From assembly GCF_000522985.1 (NCBI RefSeq), contig NZ_CP007128.1:5068220-5132219 (forward strand): a DNA stretch of 64,000 nt, read 5' to 3'. Positions 51,922-58,114 of this stretch are shown here, piece after piece. Position numbers and translations under genes: made by a program. Within the stretch, counting starts at the first letter, position 1, and the number at the start of each line of letters is the position of its first letter. The notes beneath the pieces were generated by a model. That model did not search any database. It had not been told where the DNA came from and was given only the letters and a program-made list of their open reading frames with translations. Source of the stretch: Gemmatirosa kalamazoonensis (lineage in GTDB: Bacteria > Gemmatimonadota > Gemmatimonadetes > Gemmatimonadales > Gemmatimonadaceae).

Positions 51922-53111
51922 CGGGTCCCCCGCGCGCGGAACGACACGGCGAACGTCTCGCGCCCCGCGCTTTCCCCCGCGCCGTCGGTACGGCTGCTCG
52001 GCGCCGTCGCGCGCACGTCGACGAGGCGGGGGTCGGCGTCGAGCGCGGGGACGATGGCGGCGGCGGCGCGCGCCGTGCCGCTGATCTCCCACTCGTCGTT
52101 CCGCACGCGCAGCGCCTGCACCGCGGCATCCGCGGGAAGCCGCTCGCCTAACGCGGCGAGCACCGCGGGGACGCTCGGGCTGCCCGCGCCGAGCGCGTCC
52201 GCGCCGCGCGCCGCGGCGTCGAGCGCGCCGATGCGCGCCAGCAGCGACTCGGCGGGCGCGGCACGCGGCGCGGCGGCGGCGATCTCCGCGTCGACCCACG
52301 CGAGCCGGCGCTCGCGCGCACGGTCCAGCGACGCGAGCGCGAGCCCCAGCGCCGCCCCGCACACGACCGCCGCCGTCGCCACGCGGCGCACCCGACGCGC
52401 GCCTAACGCCCGCGCCGCCTCGCCGCCGACGAGCTGCACGTCGGCCGGCTCGTCGATGCCGCGCGCCGCGCCCCACGCAGCCAGCCACGGACCGTCGACG
52501 CCGCGCACGTCAGGCAGGTCGCGGCGCGATCCCGCCTCGTCGAGCGCGGCGGGCACGCGGCGCACGCTCACCATGCGCCCACCGCGCCACTCCATCGCTC
52601 CCGTCTCGCCCTCGGCGGCCGGGACCGTGTACGTCGCGTCGTCCGACGTCCCGAGCACGCGCGCGATCGACGTCGGCGCGGCCTCCACGCACTCGATCGG
52701 CGCCCACGCGCCGAACGCGTCGAGCCACCGATCGAGCAGCGCGCGCCTCACGGCGAACGCGGGCTCGCCGTCGCCCGCAGCAGGCGGCGCCACGTCGCCG
52801 AGCAGCGCGACGGCCACCGGCTCGTCGACCGGGAAGTGGCGCGACGGGTCGAGCGCGAGCGCACGACGGCGATCGGGTGCCGGCAGCGGCGGCAGCGTGA
52901 CACGCGCCACGTGCACGAACGCGAGCCCCACCGCGAACGCGACGCGCCGCGGCCGGCCGAGCCGCGCGGCGAGCGCGTCGACGGCGGCTGCGGGGCGCTC
53001 CGGATCCCACGACAGCTCGAGCGTCGCGCGCGGTGCGTCGCCGAAGCGGCCTAACGCCACCGCGCGCACGCGATCGGCGAGCAGCTCGAGCCCGACGCGG
53101 TCGGCGCTCAC
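51918..53111 (-). CDS. gspL: Type II secretion GspL-like protein
   Basis: 397 residues. The N-terminal 230 residues form a cytoplasmic actin-like (PilM/GspL) domain that binds GspE. A membrane helix follows (VATAAVVCGAALGLALASL, about 250), then a PilN/GspL periplasmic part (AVLAALGERLPADAAVQALR). The GTG start at 53111 overlaps the gspK stop. Sequence identity to classical GspL is low; order and layout support the call. Confidence 0.8.
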   Translation of the reverse strand: MSADRVGLELLADRVRAVALGRFGDAPRATLELSWDPERPAAAVDALAARLGRPRRVAFAVGLAFVHVARVTLPPLPAPDRRRALALDPSRHFPVDEPVAVALLGDVAPPAAGDGEPAFAVRRALLDRWLDAFGAWAPIECVEAAPTSIARVLGTSDDATYTVPAAEGETGAMEWRGGRMVSVRRVPAALDEAGSRRDLPDVRGVDGPWLAAWGAARGIDEPADVQLVGGEAARALGARRVRRVATAAVVCGAALGLALASLDRARERRLAWVDAEIAAAAPRAAPAESLLARIGALDAAARGADALGAGSPSVPAVLAALGERLPADAAVQALRVRNDEWEISGTARAAAAIVPALDADPRLVDVRATAPSSRTDGAGESAGRETFAVSFRARGTR

Positions 53112-53914
53112 AGGTCACGCTCCCGCCAGCGGACGAACGCGAGCCGCGCGCCACGCACCGCGTACACCGCCTGGATCTCGTGCGTGAGCGGGTGCCCGTC
53201 GAGCCAGCCGCGGCTGACGATGACGAGCCGCGTGGGCTCCTGCACGAGCGCGCCGCGCGCCGCCGCGCGCACCGGCTCGGGCGCCGCGGCGACGTTCACC
53301 TGCCCGTCGCCGTCGACGGTGAGATACGGGGCCGCGGCGCGCGCGAGCGCCGCGCTCACGCCGGGGATGCGCGCGAGGTCGTCGAGCGTGCGCAGCGCGC
53401 GCCGCGCGCGCATCGCGGAGCGCGACGGGTCGCCCGACTCGAGCCCGGGCGCGCCGGTCCAGCGACGGATCGCCTCCGTCGCCTCGCGCGCGTCGGCCGC
53501 GGGCCCGACCCGCGCGAGCAGCGCGTCGAGCACGTCGGCGTCGGCGAGGTTCACGTCGATGCGTGCGCTCGCGTCGACGACCGCCGCCTGATAGCGGGCC
53601 TCGCCGAGCGGTTGGGCCGTGGTGCGCGCGCTCGCCGCCTCGAGGCCGTTCAGCAGCGCGCGCCGCGCCGTCGCATCCGCGGCGACACCGGCGAGCGCGG
53701 TCTCCACGTCGTGCACCGCGGCGACGACGCCGCTCTCCGCCGCGTAGCGCGCCACGGCACGGGCGCGGAGGTTCGACGCCGAGCCCGTCGCATCGCGTGC
53801 CGCCACGACCACCGTCGCGCCGAGCGTCGACAGGAGCACGACGAGCCACAGCACCACGGCGAGCGCGGCGCCACGCCGCGCGCCGTTAGGCACCACGCGC
53901 AGGGCGCGCGTCAC
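53108..53914 (-). CDS. gspK: Type II secretion pseudopilin GspK
   Basis: 268 residues. A basic leader with GARRGAALAVVLWLVVLLSTLG, then the GspK domain (AAESGVVAAVHDVETALAG, RIDVNLADADVLDALLARVG and a helix-hairpin-helix-like LRTLDDLARIPGVSAALARA). GspK caps the pseudopilus tip. The usual Glu at +5 is missing, as is normal for GspK. GTGA overlaps on both sides. Confidence 0.85.
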   Translation of the reverse strand: MTRALRVVPNGARRGAALAVVLWLVVLLSTLGATVVVAARDATGSASNLRARAVARYAAESGVVAAVHDVETALAGVAADATARRALLNGLEAASARTTAQPLGEARYQAAVVDASARIDVNLADADVLDALLARVGPAADAREATEAIRRWTGAPGLESGDPSRSAMRARRALRTLDDLARIPGVSAALARAAAPYLTVDGDGQVNVAAAPEPVRAAARGALVQEPTRLVIVSRGWLDGHPLTHEIQAVYAVRGARLAFVRWRERDL

Positions 53915-54486
53915 GGTGCCTCCTCCGCGGCGCCCTCGGGCCGCGTGCGCGCGACGAGCGCCGGCAACACATCGCGGCCGCGCGCGTCGAGGAAGCGCAC
54001 CGCCACCGCGGCCGGCGGCCCGCCGGTCGCATCCCACGTCGCGAGCCACTCGCCGCCGGCGTGCTCCAGCACACGCACCTCGGCGCGAGCGACCGTGGGC
54101 GCGACGAGGAGGAGCGGCACACCGCCGCCGTCCATCGGCGCGGCGCGCAGCACGAGCGCACCCGACTCCTCGGCCAGCGACACCGCCCATCGCGCGCCGG
54201 TGCCCAACGGCGGCCGCACGCCGCGCGTGACGACGCGGAGCACGTCGCCGCCGATGCCGAGCGTCAGCGTGGTGTCCGCGCCGCCGCTCGGCTCGACGTG
54301 ACGCAGCGCGTCGTGCAGCAGCTCGCGCACGGCGAGCGCGCTCCCCTCCTCCACGCGCTCGCGCTCGAGCCGCTCGCGCACGTCGAGCCCCGCGCGCGCG
54401 GCGCCGAGCGCGACGCTCGCCACGACGCCAGTGACGACGAGCGCGACGAGCAGCTCGAGCAGCGTGAACCCGCCCCGCGCCGTCAC
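53911..54486 (-). CDS. gspJ: Type II secretion pseudopilin GspJ
   Basis: 191 residues. The prepilin signal TARGGFTLLELLVALVVTGV is cut after Gly, leaving Phe at +1 and Glu at +5. It has a beta-rich C-terminal part typical of GspJ. It forms the tip complex with GspI and GspK. The GTG start overlaps the gspI stop. Confidence 0.85.
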   Translation of the reverse strand: MTARGGFTLLELLVALVVTGVVASVALGAARAGLDVRERLERERVEEGSALAVRELLHDALRHVEPSGGADTTLTLGIGGDVLRVVTRGVRPPLGTGARWAVSLAEESGALVLRAAPMDGGGVPLLLVAPTVARAEVRVLEHAGGEWLATWDATGGPPAAVAVRFLDARGRDVLPALVARTRPEGAAEEAP

Positions 54487-54821
54487 CGCGCGCCTCCCGC
54501 GGTGCCTAACGACGCGCGCGCGCCGTCCGTGAGGCGGCGCAGCGTGAACCGCGCGCCGCGGGGCGACGTGACCGTGACGTCGATCTCGGCGAGGCCGTCG
54601 GCGCGCGGCCGCACCTCGACGACGCGCGTCCAGCCGGCGAGCGAGTCGCGCGCCGCGACGCCGAGTGCCGCGGCCTCCATGCCCGACTCCGCGTACGCGA
54701 CCGTCCGCGTCCACTCCGCGGCGTCGTGCGCCGCGCGCGCGGACTGCGCGAACAGGCCGAGGAAGCCGGACGCACCGAGTCCGAGGATCACGAGCGCGAC
54801 GACGGCCTCGAGCAGCGTCAT
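54483..54821 (-). CDS. gspI: Type II secretion pseudopilin GspI, without visible leader peptide
   Basis: 112 residues. It begins directly with MTLLEAVVALVILGLGASGF, that is, at the mature +1 position of pseudopilins (Glu at +5), with no basic leader ending in Gly. An in-frame TGA (the gspH stop, 54828-54830) lies two codons upstream, so no longer start exists in this frame. The tip-forming GspI domain otherwise looks intact. Confidence 0.85.
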   Translation of the reverse strand: MTLLEAVVALVILGLGASGFLGLFAQSARAAHDAAEWTRTVAYAESGMEAAALGVAARDSLAGWTRVVEVRPRADGLAEIDVTVTSPRGARFTLRRLTDGARASLGTAGGAR

Positions 54822-54827
54822 CGTCGC

Positions 54828-55220
54828 TCACCGCGCCGCCGGGCGGCACGCCGCGGCATCCCACGGCGCCGCGCTCGCGTCGGTGTCGTCGTCCGGCAGG
54901 CAGAGCCCCGCCGGCGTGAGCACGATGCGCCGCGGGATCGTCGTCGATGCGAGCGTGCCATCGGAGAGCGGCGCCGAGTCCGCGCGCGCGACGAGCAGCC
55001 GCCACCGACCGTCGGGGTCGACGTCGAGGACGAGCGTCTCGCCGCGGCGCACCGCGGCGCTGCGCGCGAACGCGAGCACGCGCGCATCCGACGGCGCGTC
55101 GTCGGGGCGGGAGCGGATCAGCGCGGGCGTCGTCAGCGCGGTGAGGAGGCCGAGCAGCACGAGCACCACGAGCAGCTCGAGCAGCGTCACACCGCGGCGC
55201 GCCGAATGGGGGGAGGGCAC
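54828..55220 (-). CDS. gspH: Type II secretion pseudopilin GspH, first gene of the operon
   Basis: 130 residues. The prepilin signal SARRGVTLLELLVVLVLLGL is followed by a GspH/FimT domain (LAFARSAAVRRGETLVLDVD, GLCLPDDD). GspH is a minor pseudopilin. It heads the minus-strand operon gspHIJKLMCDEF. No gspG (major pseudopilin) precedes it; the upstream neighbour is on the + strand. Confidence 0.82.
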   Translation of the reverse strand: MPSPHSARRGVTLLELLVVLVLLGLLTALTTPALIRSRPDDAPSDARVLAFARSAAVRRGETLVLDVDPDGRWRLLVARADSAPLSDGTLASTTIPRRIVLTPAGLCLPDDDTDASAAPWDAAACRPAAR

Positions 55221-55389
55221 GTTCCTAAGCTCGGGACGCGTCCCGCGGGTGTCAACGCGATCGAGCGGTACCTAGTATCCAGGGGGGCTCCCCCCCCTTC
55301 GCCCAAGGTTCCACCGCCCGCATCGCGCCACGGTATCATTCCGACGCGCGACGTCGCACCCCGCACGCGCACCCCCTCGCGAACGCCCG
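55221..55389. promoter_or_regulatory. Divergent promoter region between gspH and MaoC
   Basis: This 169-bp spacer separates divergent genes and must hold the T2SS operon promoter. It contains a run GGGGGG-CT-CCCCCCCC (about 55281-55298), an unstable homopolymer palindrome, and GGTACC. No clear -10/-35 pair is visible. Confidence 0.35.
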
Positions 55390-55860
55390 ATGCTCGACGC
55401 CTCGCCCGTCCACGTCCCGTCCCCCACCGCGCTCGCCGACCACGTCGGCCGGGAGCTCGCCGTCGGCGAGTGGTTCGAGATCGATCAGGACCGCATCGCC
55501 GCGTTCGCCGACGCGACCGAGGATCGCCAGTGGATCCACCTCGATCCCGCGCGCGCGGCCGCGGAGTCGCCGTACGGTGGCACCATCGCACACGGGCTGC
55601 TCACGCTCTCGCTCATCGTCGCGTTCGTGGAGCGTGCCGTGTCGATCGGCGGCGTGCGCATGACGGTGAACTACGGCTTCGACCGCGTGCGCTTTCCCGC
55701 CGCGGTGCCCGCCGGCGCGCGCGTGCGGCCGCGCATCGCCGTCGGCGCCGTGGAGCCGAAGGACGACGCCGTGCAGGTGACGTGGCGCGTCACCATCGAG
55801 CGCGAGGGCGCCGAGAAGCCGGCGTGCGTCGCCGACTGGATCGTGCGGCTGTACGCGTGA
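55390..55860 (+). CDS. MaoC-family (R)-specific enoyl-CoA hydratase
   Basis: 156 residues, the hotdog fold. The hydratase 2 motif is seen: FADATEDRQWIHLD with catalytic Asp and His, then GGTIAHGLLTLSLI. These enzymes hydrate trans-2-enoyl-CoA to (R)-3-hydroxyacyl-CoA, connecting beta-oxidation and polyester or lipid synthesis. It overlaps a small membrane protein gene (GTGA). Confidence 0.9.
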   Translation: MLDASPVHVPSPTALADHVGRELAVGEWFEIDQDRIAAFADATEDRQWIHLDPARAAAESPYGGTIAHGLLTLSLIVAFVERAVSIGGVRMTVNYGFDRVRFPAAVPAGARVRPRIAVGAVEPKDDAVQVTWRVTIEREGAEKPACVADWIVRLYA

Positions 55861-56102
55861 GCCGTCGACCCGCGCCGCAGTCGCCCGCGCGACGCGCGCT
55901 CGTGCAGATGATGGGCGCCGTGATCGCCGTGCACGTCGTCGCGATCGTGGTCTACCGCCTCGGGCACGTCGCGTCGCGGCCCGAGAACGTGGGTCGGATC
56001 TTCGGCGGGGTCTGGACGGCGATCACGCTCGTCGTCGTCTTCGTCGGCCTGCACCGCGTTCGGACCGCGCGGCTCGCGAGTCGCGCCGCGCGGCGTCGCT
56101 GA
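55857..56102 (+). CDS. Small membrane protein with two hydrophobic segments
   Basis: 81 residues. Two hydrophobic segments (MMGAVIAVHVVAIVVYRLG and VWTAITLVVVFVGLHRV) and basic ends. The GTG start overlaps the MaoC stop (GTGA), so it is translated with it. I do not recognise a family. Confidence 0.65.
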   Translation: MSRRPAPQSPARRALVQMMGAVIAVHVVAIVVYRLGHVASRPENVGRIFGGVWTAITLVVVFVGLHRVRTARLASRAARRR

Positions 56103-56130
56103 GCCGCGTCGCTCACCCGAGGAATCCCGC

Positions 56131-56679
56131 ATGCGCTCCACCCTCGAGCTCGTGCTCCGCCGCTCGTTCGACGGCGGGGCGTGGCATGGTCCCTCGGTCG
56201 CCGACGCGCTGCGCGACGTGGACGCGCGCACGGCGCTCGCGCGGCCGGTCCCGACGGCGCACTCCGTGTGGGAGCTGACGCACCATCTCATGGCGTGGAC
56301 GCGGGAGGTCACGCGCCGCCTGCGCACCGGTCTCGCGGCGATGCCGATCGAGGGCGACTGGCCCGCGTCGCCGACGGCGACCGACCCCGACGCGCTCGAC
56401 GCCGAGTGGACGCGTCTGCGCGCATCGCTCGACGAGGCGCGCGACGCGCTGCTCGCGGAGCTCGCGGACTTCCCCGCCGAGCGTCTCGACGCACCGGTGC
56501 AGGCGATCGGCGAGCCGCTGACGTACGCGCAGATGGTGATCGGCCTCGCCGAGCACAACGCGTATCACGGCGGGCAGATCGTGCTCGTGCGCCGCGCCGC
56601 GAGCGGCCGCCGGCCGACGACCGCCGAGGGCGCGGCGCCCGAGCCGGGGCGCGACCCGGCGCAGATCACCGAGTCGTGA
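56131..56679 (+). CDS. DinB-family metalloprotein
   Basis: 182 residues, a four-helix bundle. The three His of DinB-like proteins are seen in VWELTHHLMAW and LAEHNAYHGGQI. Members include thiol transferases and many enzymes of unknown role. It overlaps the TrpF-like gene (GTGA at 56676-56679). Confidence 0.9.
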   Translation: MRSTLELVLRRSFDGGAWHGPSVADALRDVDARTALARPVPTAHSVWELTHHLMAWTREVTRRLRTGLAAMPIEGDWPASPTATDPDALDAEWTRLRASLDEARDALLAELADFPAERLDAPVQAIGEPLTYAQMVIGLAEHNAYHGGQIVLVRRAASGRRPTTAEGAAPEPGRDPAQITES

Positions 56680-57332
56680 GCGACGTGCGGACGCGCGTGA
56701 AGGTCTGCTGCATGTCGAGCGCGGACGAGGTGCGCACCGCGATCTCGGCGGGCGTCGACGCGTTAGGCTTCGTCTCCGCGATGCCGAGCGGCCCCGGGCC
56801 GATCGACGAGGCGCTCATCGCCGAGCTGGTGGCGAGCGTGCCGCCGCCGGTGTCGTGCTTCCTGCTCACCTGCGCCACCGACGCGCCGACGATCGCGGCG
56901 CAGGTGGTGCGCTGCGGCGTCGACGTCGTGCAGCTCGTGGACGCGGTGCCGGCCGCCGCGTACGCGGAGCTGCGCGCGCTGCTCCCCCACCGCGTGCGGC
57001 TCGTGCAGGTGATCCACGTCGTCGACGCGGCGTCGATCGACGAAGCGCTCGCCGCGGCGCCGCACGTCGACGCGGTGCTGCTGGACTCGGGGAATCCGCG
57101 TCTCGCCGTGAAGGAGCTCGGCGGCACGGGGCGCGTGCACGACTGGTCGCTGAGCCGCGCGATCGTGGAGCGCTCGCCGGTGCCGGTATTCCTCGCCGGC
57201 GGATTGCGCGCGGAGAACGTCGCCGAAGCCGTGCGGGCCGTCAGGCCGTTCGGCGTCGACGTGTGCTCCGGCGTGCGGACCGACGGTCGGCTCGACGCGG
57301 GGAAGCTGCGACGGTTCATCGACGCCGTGTGA
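56676..57332 (+). CDS. TrpF-like (phosphoribosylanthranilate isomerase family) protein
   Basis: 218 residues, a TIM barrel. Compared with TrpF: KVCCMSSADEVRTAISAGVD (KICG replaced by KVCC), VVQLVDAV (usual VQLHG replaced), VLLDSGNPRLAVKELGGTGR with the acid Asp and GGTG phosphate loop, and VHDWSLSR and FLAGGLRAENV. The two catalytic residues (first Cys, LLD Asp) are kept. No trp genes are near; a divergent role is likely. The GTG start overlaps DinB. Confidence 0.75.
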   Translation: MSDVRTRVKVCCMSSADEVRTAISAGVDALGFVSAMPSGPGPIDEALIAELVASVPPPVSCFLLTCATDAPTIAAQVVRCGVDVVQLVDAVPAAAYAELRALLPHRVRLVQVIHVVDAASIDEALAAAPHVDAVLLDSGNPRLAVKELGGTGRVHDWSLSRAIVERSPVPVFLAGGLRAENVAEAVRAVRPFGVDVCSGVRTDGRLDAGKLRRFIDAV

Positions 57333-57339
57333 GCTCGGG

Positions 57340-57637
57340 CGGAGAACTGCCTCTTTGGGTTGAACCGCAGAGGACGCGGAGGGCCGCAGAGAACATCGAT
57401 AGGGCGAGGGGATAGGCGAGTACCCTGGGGATCCAAGTGCGATCGAAAAGATCTCGAGATCCTCTTCATCGCCGTTGGATCCCCGGAGTACTCGCCTGGT
57501 ACCTCGAACCTGTCGACGACACCCTCAACTGCTATTGACCACAGAGGGCACGGAGGACACGGAGGAAACCCATTGACGTGGTTCTCCTCCGTGTCCTCCG
57601 TGCCCTCTGTGGTTCAATTCAAGAGGCAGTGCTCCGC
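57340..57637. repeat. Composite nested palindromic element
   Basis: Three levels are visible. Outer arms are 57340-57366 and about 57611-57637 (GCGGAGAACTGCCTCTT and inverted). A middle palindrome (57415-57443 with 57468-57496, about 25 of 29 matches) surrounds GATCTCGAGATC. A perfect 28-bp inverted repeat of CACGGAGGA-type units is at 57539-57566 and 57585-57612. The element fills the 329-bp convergent gap between the TrpF-like and GlsB genes. Confidence 0.85.
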
Positions 57638-57661
57638 GTCCACGCGCGAGACGGCCGGACC

Positions 57662-57919
57662 TCAGTAGACCCGTCGCCGCCTGAACAGGTGGATGATGAA
57701 CAGCAACACGACGGCGCCGATGAACGCGACGAGGATCGTCCCCGCGATGCCGCCGAGCGGGCTGGCGATGCCGAGCGCGCTGAAGATCCAGCCGCCGACG
57801 AACGCGCCGACGATGCCGATGATGATGTCGCCGATCAGGCCGTAGCCGGTGCCGCCCATGATCATCGAGGCGAGCACCCCGGCGACGAGGCCGACGAGGA
57901 GCCAGGTGAGAAGCGTCAT
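57662..57919 (-). CDS. GlsB/YeaQ/YmgE-family stress membrane protein
   Basis: 85 residues with three membrane segments, rich in Gly: LLVGLVAGVLASMIMGGTGY, GLIGDIIIGIVGAFVGGWIF and TILVAFIGAVVLLFIIHLF, ending RRRRVY. This is the transglycosylase-associated protein family of small stress-induced membrane proteins. GGAGG lies before ATG 57919. It stands alone. Confidence 0.92.
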   Translation of the reverse strand: MTLLTWLLVGLVAGVLASMIMGGTGYGLIGDIIIGIVGAFVGGWIFSALGIASPLGGIAGTILVAFIGAVVLLFIIHLFRRRRVY

Positions 57920-58114
57920 ATGGAGAGCCCTCCGGGTCGCATGTGTCGAAAGCGGTCGGGAGTCGGAAAGGCAACGGTCATGCCCGCCCCGCGCTCGGCG
58001 CGGCCCCTTCCCCGGGCGCGGTCCGTGCGCCAACGTTCTGCCGTCCCCCCCTGGCGCCAGACCGACGACCCGCGCCGGGGCTCGTTCCCGAACGACGCGG
58101 AGCGCCGACCCACC

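Noticed and set aside
54726-55856. Long + strand open frame upstream of the 81-residue membrane protein
   Set aside because: It is antisense to gspH/gspI and out of frame with MaoC; the GTG at 55857 gives the credible start.
57358-57637. Small open frames across the composite palindrome
   Set aside because: Frames exist on both strands only because the sequence is repetitive; no ribosome site or protein-like composition.
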